In this document: in pieces, positions 44,267-52,707 of the stretch
How positions within the stretch are numbered: the first letter of the stretch is position 1
Layout of the letters: the number at the start of each line of letters is the position of its first letter
Assembly: GCF_016745505.1 (NCBI RefSeq)
Contig: NZ_JAERUC010000023.1
Span: 1 to 62,098, forward strand
DNA: 62,098 nucleotides
Direction: 5' to 3'
Source: Streptomyces silvae
GTDB lineage: Bacteria; Actinomycetota; Actinomycetes; Streptomycetales; Streptomycetaceae
Notes under the pieces: generated by a model
The model's database searches: none
What the model saw: the letters and a program-made list of their open reading frames with translations, nothing else
Told to the model about the DNA's origin: nothing
Made by a program: the position numbers and the translations under genes

Positions 44267-45202
44267 TCAGGCCTCCTGGTGTGCGGTGGGCGATGAAGCG
44301 GCTGCGAACTGCGCTTCGTCCGTGGTGAGAGCGAGATACGCCTCTTCCAAGGTGGTGTGCAGCTCGGTGAGTTCGAGCAGGGGGATGCCTGACACAGCGG
44401 CTGCGGCGCCGACCTCTTCTGCCGTGGCCCCGTCGACGGTCCAGCGCCCGTCCTCCTCCTGCACCGGCAGGAACCCCCTGCGGATCAAGGCCTCGCGGAG
44501 CCGGGCAGCCTCGGTGGTACGGAACCGGACGCCGGGCCGGGTGCGGGAGTCGAGGAATTCCTGCATGGGCAGATCGGCGAGGAGCCGTCCCCTGCCGAGG
44601 ACGATCAGGTGGTCGGCGAACGAGGAGGTCTCGTTCATCAAGTGGCTGGAGACCAGGACGGTGCGGCCCTCTCGTGCCATGCGGCGCATCAGCTCACGGA
44701 TCCAGATGATGCCTTCCGGATCCAGCCCGTTCGACGGCTCGTCCAGCATCACCACATCCGGCTCGCCGAGCAGCGCCGCCGCGATTCCGAGACGTTGCCG
44801 CATGCCGAGGGAGAACGTCTTGATCCTCCGTCTCGCGACCGCAGCGAGCCCCGTGTCCTCCAGGACCTCGTCCGCCCTGGTGCCGGCTATACCGTTGCTC
44901 ACCGCAAGCGCGAGCAAGTGGTCACGCGCGGTGCGTGCGCCGTGAGCTGCCTGGGCGTCGAGCAGGGCACCGACCCGACGCAGCGGATTCTCCAGCGAGG
45001 CGTACGGCACTCCGCCGAGGGTGGCACTGCCGGCTGTGGGCCGGTCCAGGCCGAGCACGAGCCGCATGGTGGTGGACTTGCCCGCGCCGTTGGGGCCGAG
45101 AAAGCCTGTCACGCGGCCGGGCCTCACACTGAACGTGAGCTGGTCGACGGCGCGTGTGGCCCCGTAGTCCTTGGTGAGTCCGTGGACGTCGATACTGGTC
45201 AT
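44267..45202 (-). CDS. ABC transporter ATP-binding protein
   Basis: A 311-residue ATPase. Walker A LGPNGAGKSTT, signature LSLGMRQRLGIA-like (FSLGMRQRLGIAAALLG), Walker B PDVVMLDEPSNGLD, H-loop SSHL. The C-terminal extension after residue 215 is the usual DUF4162-like domain. The gene is first in the operon with the permease, and divergent from the sensor kinase across a 107-base gap containing an inverted repeat. Confidence 0.96.
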   Translation of the reverse strand: MTSIDVHGLTKDYGATRAVDQLTFSVRPGRVTGFLGPNGAGKSTTMRLVLGLDRPTAGSATLGGVPYASLENPLRRVGALLDAQAAHGARTARDHLLALAVSNGIAGTRADEVLEDTGLAAVARRRIKTFSLGMRQRLGIAAALLGEPDVVMLDEPSNGLDPEGIIWIRELMRRMAREGRTVLVSSHLMNETSSFADHLIVLGRGRLLADLPMQEFLDSRTRPGVRFRTTEAARLREALIRRGFLPVQEEDGRWTVDGATAEEVGAAAAVSGIPLLELTELHTTLEEAYLALTTDEAQFAAASSPTAHQEA

Positions 45203-45236
45203 GGGCCAAGCCTGGCTCCCGGCAACTGCCTGTGGC

Positions 45237-45276
45237 CTCCCCCGGCAGAGTGGTTGGTCTCCCTCGCTCGGGGGAG
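45237..45276. promoter_or_regulatory. Candidate response-regulator operator
   Basis: Eight-base arms CTCCCCCG and CGGGGGAG, 24 bases apart, lie in the gap between the ABC operon and the sensor kinase. The placement suits a NarL-type response regulator that controls the exporter and perhaps its own operon. Only the symmetry is observed. Confidence 0.5.
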
Positions 45277-45309
45277 CCGCCCTTCGCCCCACGCTGAGAC
45301 GATGACGGC

Positions 45310-46491
45310 ATGCGCCACTTCCTCCGGCCGCTGGCCGCCCCCGTCACATACAGCCGCTGGCTGCATCTGCTCATCCCGGCGGCGGTCTTCAGCGTGTGGA
45401 TGTTCATCGCCATCGACACTCCGTGGGTACCGATGCCCTTCGTCTTCGCTGTGCCGGCCGGGCTGCTGCCCTCGATCCGGCTCATGGAAGGGGTGCAGGC
45501 GCAGCTTCTCCTGACCCCCGGGGAGCGCGGCCGGGCGGACCCCTCGATCTCCGCCGCCCCCGCGGGCACATGGGCCGACCGCTGGCGCACCGTGGCCTGG
45601 TTGGAGGTCAGGCTGCTGCTCACCGCGGCGGCGGGCTTCGCCACCGTGTGGCTGCCGACCACGACGTTCGACCTCATCAGCGTCGCGGCCGGTGCGGATC
45701 CGGGCGTGAACTGGCTGACGGACTTTGTCGGTGTGCGGTGGCTGTGCGCGCTGCTCGCGCCTCTACCGATCCTGATATTGCTCGGATGGGTCATCCTCTG
45801 CGGTGAGGTGGCCACGGCTGCCGCGCGCGGGCTCCTGGGGCCGTCACCCACCGAGCGGTTGACCACCCTGGAAGAGCGCACCGAACAACTGCTGGAGCGC
45901 AATCGGATAGCGCGCGAGCTCCATGACTCGATCGGCCACGCGCTCACGATCGCGGTCATGCAGGCGGGCGCCGCCAGGACAGCGGGCAACCCGGAGTTCA
46001 CGGCCCGCGCCCTGGCCGCCATCGAGGAGACGGGGCGCACCGCACTGGAGGATCTGGAGCGTGTCCTGAGCGTGCTGAGGGAATCGCCCGACCTTCCCGT
46101 CGGTGCGCGCCCCACGCTGGTGGAAGCCGACCGGCTGCTGGATTCCGCCCGCGGCTCCGGCGTGAAGATAGAGGTCGAAATGACCGGGCCACTGGACCTG
46201 GTCCCCGGCCCGGTCTCCCGCGAGGGCTACCGGATCCTCCAGGAGTCGCTCACCAATGTGCTGCGTCACGCCGGCGCCGTTCCCGTACGGGTGAGGATCG
46301 CCGTGGCGCAGGAAAGACTGGAGCTTGAAGTGACCAACCCCCTTGAGGCGTCCTCGCGTGGCCCGGGAAGCGGCAGCGGGCTGAGGGGTGTGCGGGAGCG
46401 GGCCGCCCTGCTGGGCGGGAGAGCCAGAACCGGCCCCCACGAAGGGGAATGGATCGTGTCAGCGACCCTCCCGCTCGACCACATACGCTGA
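45310..46491 (+). CDS. Sensor histidine kinase (HisKA_3)
   Basis: A 393-residue membrane kinase. The N-terminal half holds about four hydrophobic segments (20-36, 42-60, 98-116 and 143-168) with a small loop and no large sensor domain, as in LiaS/DesK-type kinases. The phosphoacceptor is in RIARELHDSIGHALT (His near 205). The HATPase has LQESLTNVLRHAG (N box) and GSGLRGVRERAALLGG (G box). The response regulator gene follows by four bases. Confidence 0.94.
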   Translation: MRHFLRPLAAPVTYSRWLHLLIPAAVFSVWMFIAIDTPWVPMPFVFAVPAGLLPSIRLMEGVQAQLLLTPGERGRADPSISAAPAGTWADRWRTVAWLEVRLLLTAAAGFATVWLPTTTFDLISVAAGADPGVNWLTDFVGVRWLCALLAPLPILILLGWVILCGEVATAAARGLLGPSPTERLTTLEERTEQLLERNRIARELHDSIGHALTIAVMQAGAARTAGNPEFTARALAAIEETGRTALEDLERVLSVLRESPDLPVGARPTLVEADRLLDSARGSGVKIEVEMTGPLDLVPGPVSREGYRILQESLTNVLRHAGAVPVRVRIAVAQERLELEVTNPLEASSRGPGSGSGLRGVRERAALLGGRARTGPHEGEWIVSATLPLDHIR

Positions 46492-46495
46492 CCGG

Positions 46496-47146
46496 ATGCC
46501 GGTTACCGTACTTCTGGTCGACGACGAACCTCTGGTGCGCGCAGGGCTCCGCGCGGTCCTGGAAGCGCAGGACGACATCGAGGTGGTGGGCGAGGCCGCC
46601 GACGGTGCGGCAGTCATCCCTCTGGTCCGCAGCCTCCGGCCCGATGTCGTGGCCATGGATGTGCGTATGCCGCTGATGGACGGCATCGAGGCGACCAGGG
46701 TGGTGCTGCGCACCGTTGCCGATCCGCCGAAGATCCTGGTGGTCACCACGTTCGAGAACGACGAGTACGTGTACGAGGCGCTGCGGGCCGGGGCGGACGG
46801 TTTTCTGCTCAAGCGGGCCCGGCCCGCGGAGATCGTCCATGCGGTGCGGCTGGTGGCGGAGGGTGAGTCACTGCTGTTCCCCGCCGCGGTCCGGCAACTC
46901 GCCGCGAACTACGGGACGAGCAAAGCGCGGGATGCAATGGAGCGGGCGGCGCTCACCGACCGCGAAGCGGCGGTACTCCGCCTGATGGCCCGGGGCCGTT
47001 CCAACGCGGAGATCGCCGCCGAGCTCGTCGTGGGGGTGGAGACCGTGAAGACACATGTCAGCGCGGTTCTCGCGAAGTTGGGGGCCAGGGATCGCACACA
47101 GGCGGTGATCGCGGCCTATGAGTCCGGCTTCGTCGCTCCCCGCTGA
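46496..47146 (+). CDS. NarL/LuxR family response regulator
   Basis: A 216-residue regulator. The receiver has VDDEPLVRAG and the phosphoacceptor Asp in VVAMDVRMPLMDG (Asp55), plus the conserved Lys in ADGFLLKRA. The C-terminal LuxR HTH is LTDREAAVLRLMARGRSNAEIAAEL and VETVKTHVSAVLAKLG. It is paired with the upstream kinase; the likely target is the divergent ABC exporter. Confidence 0.95.
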   Translation: MPVTVLLVDDEPLVRAGLRAVLEAQDDIEVVGEAADGAAVIPLVRSLRPDVVAMDVRMPLMDGIEATRVVLRTVADPPKILVVTTFENDEYVYEALRAGADGFLLKRARPAEIVHAVRLVAEGESLLFPAAVRQLAANYGTSKARDAMERAALTDREAAVLRLMARGRSNAEIAAELVVGVETVKTHVSAVLAKLGARDRTQAVIAAYESGFVAPR

Positions 47147-47208
47147 CCGGGACCGCTCACCGGAAACGGAACTGGCTGAGCTGCCTTTCGCTCCGCGCTC
47201 AAATCCTC

Positions 47209-47703
47209 TTCCCATGCCTTGCAGTCGTCTCGGTTGCCGGGCAGGGGCCGGCCGACCACGACGACGAGGCGGGTGTCGGCGACGATGACGACCTGGTGGT
47301 TGGTGGAGTACCGGTAGTTCTTCGACTGCTCGGAGACGGCGTGGTCTCGGGTGCGCACCAGGGCGCCGTCCACGATCAGCACCGTGTCCTTCGCGAACCG
47401 CTTGCGAGGCTGGAAAGCGAGTATGGGGCCGAGGTGATCGACGATCCGGTCCGCCGTCGACTGGGAAACGCCGCATACAGGCGCCAGTTGGCGCATGGTC
47501 AGGTTAGTTCGCCCGTAGACCGCGACCTACAGCGCCCGGTCCTCCAGCAGCAGGCTCCACGGTCGGCCCCTTCGGGCCGCCTCCGCACCCTCGCGCCGCA
47601 GAACCGTCACAAGGTTCCCGAACTGCCGCGGATTCAGTCCGGTGGACGGGGCTGTCCACGAGGACTTCGACGCCGTGAGCACACCAGCCATGCGACAGAT
47701 CAT
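47209..47703 (-). pseudogene. Remnant of an IS5-like transposase (DDE_Tnp_4 type)
   Basis: The minus strand encodes the first half of a Streptomyces IS transposase: TGLNPRQFGNLVTVLRREG, then MRQLAPVCGVSQSTADRIVDHLGP, LIVDGALVRTRDHAV and SKNYRYSTNHQVV. A TAG stop (near 47527) interrupts it in frame before VAVYGRTNLT. The similarity ends at CKAWE, after which the C-terminal catalytic part is missing and the frame runs into unrelated sequence beside the response regulator. It is dead. No clear IS inverted repeats were found. Confidence 0.88.
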
Positions 47704-47705
47704 TT

Positions 47706-47732
47706 CAGTTGCCGACACGTCTCCCGCAACTG
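47706..47732. repeat. Inverted repeat CAGTTGC/GCAACTG
   Basis: Seven-base arms (47706-47712 and 47726-47732) with a 13-base loop sit between the IS remnant and the next gene. This could be an IS end, an operator, or a leader hairpin of the 125-residue gene. Confidence 0.4.
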
Positions 47733-47765
47733 ATCCTGGGCACCGGGCAAGCAAGGAGGAACAGG

Positions 47766-48143
47766 ATGGGGCTCATGCTCTCCCCTCGAGACGACGACGT
47801 GACCAGTCCAGATGTCTCCTGGTCCTACACCGGCTTCAACATGTTCAGGGAGTGGCTGGCCGAGGCAGAGGGCTTCGCCCTTGCGGAGATGAACGGATTC
47901 GGTGGAAGCCGCATGTGGGGCAGCGTCGCCACCACGCTGACACCGCTACTCGACCATCCAGACGATGAAGGGGCTCTCACGCCTGCTCAATGCGCGGCCA
48001 TGTTGCCCAGGCTCGAGGCAATCACATACGAGCCCCACGAGGAGGGAGACCCCGTCCACGAGCGGCGCGTCGACGATGTGCGCCAACTGGTCGCCGTCAT
48101 GAAGTACTGCTTGGAGAAGGATGTCGAGCTCGTCTTCTGCTGA
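47766..48143 (+). CDS. Protein of unknown function
   Basis: A 125-residue soluble protein (SWSYTGFNMFREWLAEAEGFALAEMNGFGG, GSVATTLTPLLDHPDDEGALTPAQCAAMLPRLEAI, pattern) with mixed helices and acidic loops. AAGGAGG six bases before the ATG is a near-perfect ribosome site, the main sign that it is expressed. The style (small, acidic, beside mobile DNA) recalls immunity proteins, but no family was recognised and no toxin is near. Confidence 0.75.
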   Translation: MGLMLSPRDDDVTSPDVSWSYTGFNMFREWLAEAEGFALAEMNGFGGSRMWGSVATTLTPLLDHPDDEGALTPAQCAAMLPRLEAITYEPHEEGDPVHERRVDDVRQLVAVMKYCLEKDVELVFC

Positions 48144-48414
48144 CCACCGCCGCGGGCGCCACGGGCTGACTGCTGTCGGAGATGCCAGCAGTTACGGGAC
48201 AGCGCTTAGGCCGCCCCTGCGCCGAAAACGGTTCCTGACCTAGGCTGCCCTCCACTCCGGAAAGGGTCGTGACCAAGACCGGAGACAGGGCCTGAGCGCA
48301 GCCCGGCGCCCCTCCGGAACCGGTTCCGGTTACCGCTCTCCGGGTGCTGGTCGCCGAGGTCGGGGCCAGCGAGTACCATCCGGCAGACATGGGCACGACC
48401 TGGGAGGACACACG

Positions 48415-49572
48415 GTGGGCCGGCTGACCGGTGGGGACCCGTCTCTGCTGCGGAGGATCAATTCCGCGGTGGTGCTGCACGCCCTGCGAGGGGCGGATCT
48501 GCCCACGCTCACGGACCTGACCCGGATCACCGGTCTGTCGCGTCCCACGGTCGAAGGTGTCGTGGAGGGACTCATCGGGGCGGGCCTGGTGGTGGAGGCT
48601 CAGCCCGACGACAGCGGGGCCCGGCGCCAGGGACGGCCGGCCCGGAGGTTCAGGTTCCGCGCGGAGGCCGGGTACCTGCTGGGCATCGAGATCGGACCGC
48701 ACCGGGTCTCGGCCCTGCTGTCCGGGCTGGACGGCCGCATCGTCGGAGCAGGTTCACGGGATGTCTCCGAGACCGCGTGCGCGGATGACAGGCTCGACCA
48801 GGTCAGAGGCATGATCGCCGATGTGCTGCGGCGCGCCGGGGTGCAGCGGAGCAGCCTGCGGGCGGTCGGGGTCGGCAGCCCCGGCATCGTGGAGGCCGAC
48901 GGCACGGTGCGGCTGGGCACGGCGCTGCCGGACTGGACCGGCCTCGCGCTCGGCGAAAGGCTCCGGCGCTCCTTCCGGTGCCCCGTCCTGGTGGAGAACG
49001 ACGCCAACGCCGCTGCGGTCGCGGAACATTGGAAGGGCGCCGCGACCGACTCCGATGACATCGTCTTCGTCCTGGCGGGCCTGAGCCCAGGTGCCGGGTC
49101 GCTGATCGGCGGCCGTCTGCACCGCGGGTTCGGCGGCGCCGCCGGGGAGATCGGCGCGCTGCATCTCCTCGGCCGCGATGTCACACCGGAACACCTGCTC
49201 TCCACGACGGACACCCCGCTGGACCCTCTGGACGAGCACGCCGTCGCCGCGGTCTTCGCCAAGGCCAAGCATGGCGACGCCGGGGCGCAGGCAGCCGTCG
49301 CCCGGTTCATACAGCGGCTCGTGCACGATGTCGCGGCCCTGGTGCTGGCGCTCGATCCCGAGCTCGTGGTGATCGGCGGATGGGCGGCCGGGCTGGACGG
49401 GGTCCTCGATCCGCTCCGCAGTGAGCTCGCCCGCTACTGTCTGCGGCCGCCCCGGGTGGCTCTGTCGCTCCTCGGAGAGGCGGCCGTCGCCACCGGCGCG
49501 CTGCGGCTGGCGCTGGACCACGTCGAGGAACAGCTCTTCGCCGTGGACGGCACGGTGACGGCCCGCCGCTGA
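48415..49572 (+). CDS. ROK family transcriptional regulator lacking the zinc motif
   Basis: A 385-residue NagC/XylR-type regulator. N-terminal winged helix (LPTLTDLTRITGLSRPTVEGVVEGLIGAGLVVE, pattern), then the sugar-kinase-like ROK domain (VGVGSPGIVEADGTV, ENDANAAAVAEHW, GFGGAAGEIGALHLLG). The canonical GH...CxCGxxGCxE metal site is missing: after GEIG the His is Ala and no Cys follows. The usual sugar/zinc pocket is therefore remodelled. GTG start with GGGAGGACACACG. It converges with the GntR gene. Confidence 0.92.
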   Translation: MGRLTGGDPSLLRRINSAVVLHALRGADLPTLTDLTRITGLSRPTVEGVVEGLIGAGLVVEAQPDDSGARRQGRPARRFRFRAEAGYLLGIEIGPHRVSALLSGLDGRIVGAGSRDVSETACADDRLDQVRGMIADVLRRAGVQRSSLRAVGVGSPGIVEADGTVRLGTALPDWTGLALGERLRRSFRCPVLVENDANAAAVAEHWKGAATDSDDIVFVLAGLSPGAGSLIGGRLHRGFGGAAGEIGALHLLGRDVTPEHLLSTTDTPLDPLDEHAVAAVFAKAKHGDAGAQAAVARFIQRLVHDVAALVLALDPELVVIGGWAAGLDGVLDPLRSELARYCLRPPRVALSLLGEAAVATGALRLALDHVEEQLFAVDGTVTARR

Positions 49573-49580
49573 GAGCGACG

Positions 49581-49654
49581 GGCCGTGAAGACCAGGCTGT
49601 GAAACACCAGGCGGTAATGCACCAAGCCGTAATGCCCCGGCCGTAAAGACCGGG
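49581..49654. repeat. Five degenerate 15-base tandem repeats
   Basis: Units such as GGCCGTGAAGACCA, GGCTGTGAAACACCA, GGCGGTAATGCACCA and AGCCGTAATGCCCCG follow one another right after the ROK stop codon, in the gap between convergent genes. No function is apparent. Confidence 0.7.
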
Positions 49655-49694
49655 AGACGGGGGTCTCAGGAGCTTGGAGACCTGCCTCGGGGGT

Positions 49695-50462
49695 TCAGGA
49701 GGCCTTGCGCTCCTGATCGTCGTGGCTGATCTCCAGCGCGCCGGAATCCCCGAAGGTGAGCCGGCAGGTGTCGGCCCTGTATGTGGCGATGGAGACCGCC
49801 GCGGTGCCGGCGGTGGCGAGGTACCGGGTGGTGACCACGAGGACAGGGGCCCCGGGGAGCCGGTCGAGTTCCTTCGCGTCGTCCGCGCGGGCCGAGCCGA
49901 GTTCGACCGAGCGGTCCTGACCGTCCAGGTCGAGACGGTGCAGTTCCCGCAGGACACTGCGCGCCCGCGCGGGTCCGGACGACGCCTCGATGGCGGAGAG
50001 TTCGGGCACGGACGACGTCGGGACGTACAGGAGTTCAGCCGCGACAGCCTGGCCCTGGGCAACACGGATGCGGCGCACCACGTGCACGGACTCGCCGGTC
50101 TCCGTGCCGAGCAGCGCGGTGACCGCGGCCGGAGCGGTGTCGACGGTGCACTCGACGGGCTGCCATGCCTGGTCGGTGTCGCCTCCCACCCAGCCGTGCT
50201 GTGCGGTGGCGACGGCCACGCCCACCCGGGGCGGGGCGACGGTCGTGCCCACGCCACGGCGTCGCTGGAGCCGTCCTTCGAGTTCGAGCTGCTCCAGCGC
50301 CTGGCGGAGCGTGGCCCGGGCGACACCGAAGCGCGCAGCGAGGTCCCGCTCGTTGGGCAGAACCTCTCCGACCGCGAAGTCCGAGTCGAGTGCCTCACTG
50401 AGCACGGTCTTGAGGTGCCAGTACTTCGGCTCCTGCACCGATTCCAGCTGCGTGGTCCCCAC
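49695..50462 (-). CDS. GntR family regulator, UTRA (DasR/HutC-like) subfamily
   Basis: A 255-residue regulator. Winged helix VGEVLPNERDLAARFGVARATLRQALEQLELEGRLQRRRGVGT, then a UTRA ligand domain (about 95-240) with ESVHVVRRIRVAQGQAVAAELLYVP. Close in layout to DasR, the N-acetylglucosamine regulator. GTG start with GGAGGACAGG upstream. A dre-like palindrome lies 95 bases upstream. Ligand unknown; the ROK neighbour also suggests sugar sensing. Confidence 0.9.
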   Translation of the reverse strand: MGTTQLESVQEPKYWHLKTVLSEALDSDFAVGEVLPNERDLAARFGVARATLRQALEQLELEGRLQRRRGVGTTVAPPRVGVAVATAQHGWVGGDTDQAWQPVECTVDTAPAAVTALLGTETGESVHVVRRIRVAQGQAVAAELLYVPTSSVPELSAIEASSGPARARSVLRELHRLDLDGQDRSVELGSARADDAKELDRLPGAPVLVVTTRYLATAGTAAVSIATYRADTCRLTFGDSGALEISHDDQERKAS

Positions 50463-50556
50463 CCTGTCCTCCGCATCCGCCGGTGGCTTGTTTTCCGCGA
50501 CGTTATTTATTAAAGGTTCCTGCCTTATCGTTCAGACCTTAGGGCGGCGAACCACC

Positions 50557-50570
50557 TTGGTCAAGACCAA
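50557..50570. promoter_or_regulatory. DasR-like (dre) site
   Basis: TTGGTC-AA-GACCAA, six-base perfect arms around AA, closely matches the core of the Streptomyces dre consensus (TGGTCTAGACCA). It lies upstream of the UTRA regulator gene, so it may be its own operator or be bound by DasR. Confidence 0.6.
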
Positions 50571-50654
50571 TCCTCGTCCGTCACGCAGCGGAACGACGTC
50601 CTGCCGCAGAGCGTTCACGGGACGTTCGCGTGGCTGTGAGCCACGGCAACACGA

Positions 50655-50684
50655 AGCCCCACGGCCGGTGCCGACCGTGGGGCT
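50655..50684 (-). terminator. Terminator of the ECF41 sigma factor gene
   Basis: A ten-base stem (AGCCCCACGG with CCGTGGGGCT) with further pairing inside lies 50 bases beyond the sigma factor stop on the minus strand, followed on that strand by TTCGTG. Confidence 0.7.
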
Positions 50685-50734
50685 CGAGGAGCGGAGAAGC
50701 GGGGAGTCGGGAGGCAGGGGCGGGCGGAGAGGCC

Positions 50735-51619
50735 CTAACCCACGTGCAGACCGGCCAGCTTGTCCGGGTTGCGGTGGATGTAGAGGCAGCGGATCACGCC
50801 GTCGCCGACCTCCGCCTGGAAGACCGCGTCCACCACGCCGTCCACGCTGAACACCAGGGCGGAGCCGCCGTTGAGCTCCGCGATCCTCACCTCCATACCG
50901 GGCGACCGCTCACCACTCACCGCGAGGAGGAAGCGGCCAACCTTGTCGGCGGTCTCGATGATCCGCCTCGGCGCCTTCGCCTTGCCCCCGCTGTCGCTGA
51001 CGAGACGCACGTCGGGCGCCAGCAGGGCGAGCAGTTGCTCCAGGTCGCCGCCCGAAGCGGCCACCAGGAAGCGCTCGGTGAGATCGCGCTGCACCACCGG
51101 ATCCACGTCGTACCGAGGCTTGCGCTCCTCCACATGACGCTTGGCCCGGCCGGCGAGCTGCCGTACCGCCGCCTCGGACCGGTCCAGGGCGGCGCCGATC
51201 TCCGCGTACGGGAAGCCGAAGGCCTCGCGCAGGACGAAGACGGCGCGCTCCAGCGGGGAGAGGGTTTCCAGGACGACCAGTACGGCGAGGGACACGGAGT
51301 CGGCGAGCACCGCGCGCTCCGCGGAGTCGGGGACGGCCGGGCCGAATTCGGTGACCACGGGTTCGGGCAGCCACGGTCCCACGTACGCCTCGCGCCGGGA
51401 CTTCAGGTGGCGTAGCCGGTCGATGGCCAGACGGGTGGTGATCCGTACGAGAAAGGCCCGGGGCTCCCGCACGTCCTCGCGCTCCTCCGAAGACCAGCGC
51501 AGCCAGGCCTCCTGCACGACGTCCTCGGCGTCGGCGACGCGGCCGAGCATGCGGTAGGCGACCCCGGTGAGGACGGGCCGGTGTTCTTCGAAGAGATCGG
51601 TCACGGTGTCGGCAGTCAC
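50735..51619 (-). CDS. ECF41 sigma factor with SnoaL-like C-terminal domain
   Basis: A 294-residue sigma factor. Region 2 (LTGVAYRMLGRVADAEDVVQEAWLRW), region 4 (LSPLERAVFVLREAFGFPYAEIGAALDRSEAAVRQLAGRAK, pattern) and a C-terminal SnoaL/NTF2-like domain. The ECF41 hallmarks are present: WLPEP in the linker and NPDKL near the end (IHRNPDKLAGLHVG). In ECF41 the extension controls activity in place of an anti-sigma factor. The GTG start was chosen for GGATGGAAAA upstream; the alternative start is further up in the frame. The usual COE partner (oxidoreductase or decarboxylase) is absent; an alpha/beta hydrolase is divergent. Confidence 0.92.
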   Translation of the reverse strand: MTADTVTDLFEEHRPVLTGVAYRMLGRVADAEDVVQEAWLRWSSEEREDVREPRAFLVRITTRLAIDRLRHLKSRREAYVGPWLPEPVVTEFGPAVPDSAERAVLADSVSLAVLVVLETLSPLERAVFVLREAFGFPYAEIGAALDRSEAAVRQLAGRAKRHVEERKPRYDVDPVVQRDLTERFLVAASGGDLEQLLALLAPDVRLVSDSGGKAKAPRRIIETADKVGRFLLAVSGERSPGMEVRIAELNGGSALVFSVDGVVDAVFQAEVGDGVIRCLYIHRNPDKLAGLHVG

Positions 51620-51762
51620 TTTTCCATCCCAGCCGACGCGCCTGAGGGTGTCCAGCCGGAATCGCGCTCGCCCCTCACCCCCCTTGAACAAGAGGCTACC
51701 CGGCGGTAATCATGGGTGCCTGGAGCTGACGGGGCTTGCCGAGGCGTCTCGTTCCGTCCCCG

Positions 51763-51830
51763 TCCGCCCCTCCGCCCGTCCGCCCGTCAGCCCGTCCGTC
51801 CGGCAGCCCGTCCGTCCGGCAGGACCGTCC
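51763..51830. repeat. CCGTCCG-rich low-complexity stretch
   Basis: Repeated CCCGTCCG/CCGTCCGG units lie upstream of the hydrolase gene, between it and the ECF41 gene. They probably mark slippage rather than a protein-coding region, although one frame is open across them. Confidence 0.6.
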
Positions 51831-51840
51831 GAGGAGCAGC

Positions 51841-52707
51841 ATGGCCACCACGGTTTCGTTCGCAGTCGGCTCTCCCACCGGACCTCGTACGGTCGATGTG
51901 TCGTACGAGCGGACCGGTTCGGGCGAACCGCTGTTGCTGCTGCACGGCATAGGCCACCACCGTCAGGCCTGGGACCCGGTCCTGCGCATTCTGGCGCTCG
52001 AACGGGACGTCATAGCGGTGGACCTGCCCGGTTTCGGCGCGTCACCGGCGCTGCCGGAGGGGCTCACCCATGATCTGGGGACCATGGTTCCGGTGCTCGG
52101 CTCGTTCTTCGACGCGCTCGGCGTCGTACGGCCGCATGTGGCGGGCAACTCCCTGGGAGGCCTGCTGGCACTGGAGTTGGGACGTGAACGGCTCGTACGT
52201 TCGGTGACGGCGCTCTCCCCCGCCGGATTCTGGACACAGGGCGAACGCCGCTACGCCTTCGGGGTGCTGCGGGCGATGCGCGGAGCGGCGCTCTCGATGC
52301 CGATGCCGGTGATCGAACGGCTCTCACGGAGCGCACCGGGGCGGACGGCGCTGACCAGCACCATCTACGCGCGCCCCGGGCGCCGTTCACCCGGCGCGGT
52401 CGTGTCGGAGACGGTCGCCCTGCGCGAGGCCACCGGCTTCGGGGAGACTCTCCACGCGGGCCGAGCGGTGGAGTTCACCCACGACGTACCGGACGTCCCC
52501 GTCAGCATCGCCTGGGGCAGCAAGGACCGCCTGCTCCTGCCCCGGCAGGGCGTCAGGGCCAAGCGGGCGATACCGGGAGCGCGACTCGTCCGCCTTCCCG
52601 GCTGCGGCCATGTCCCGATGAACGACGACCCCGCCGCCGTTGCGCGCGTGATCCTGGACACGAGCCGCCGCCCCGCCGCTGCCTCGGCTACGGCGCAGTA
52701 CGCCTGA
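51841..52707 (+). CDS. Alpha/beta hydrolase
   Basis: A 288-residue hydrolase. Oxyanion loop LLLHGIGHHRQAWD, the nucleophile elbow VAGNSLGGLLALELG, acid in WGSKDRLLLPRQG and the His in GCGHVPMNDDP. The start at MATTVSFAVG has GAGGAGCAGC directly before it. It is divergent from the ECF41 gene, a plausible target. Its 3' end overlaps the opposite-strand EamA gene by 321 bases. Confidence 0.88.
   Translation: MATTVSFAVGSPTGPRTVDVSYERTGSGEPLLLLHGIGHHRQAWDPVLRILALERDVIAVDLPGFGASPALPEGLTHDLGTMVPVLGSFFDALGVVRPHVAGNSLGGLLALELGRERLVRSVTALSPAGFWTQGERRYAFGVLRAMRGAALSMPMPVIERLSRSAPGRTALTSTIYARPGRRSPGAVVSETVALREATGFGETLHAGRAVEFTHDVPDVPVSIAWGSKDRLLLPRQGVRAKRAIPGARLVRLPGCGHVPMNDDPAAVARVILDTSRRPAAASATAQYA

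Noticed and set aside
51736..51840. An N-terminal extension of the alpha/beta hydrolase through the CCGTCCG repeats.
   Set aside because: The repeat-encoded Pro/Ser/Arg stretch is not like any hydrolase, and GAGGAGCAGC precedes the ATG at 51841.
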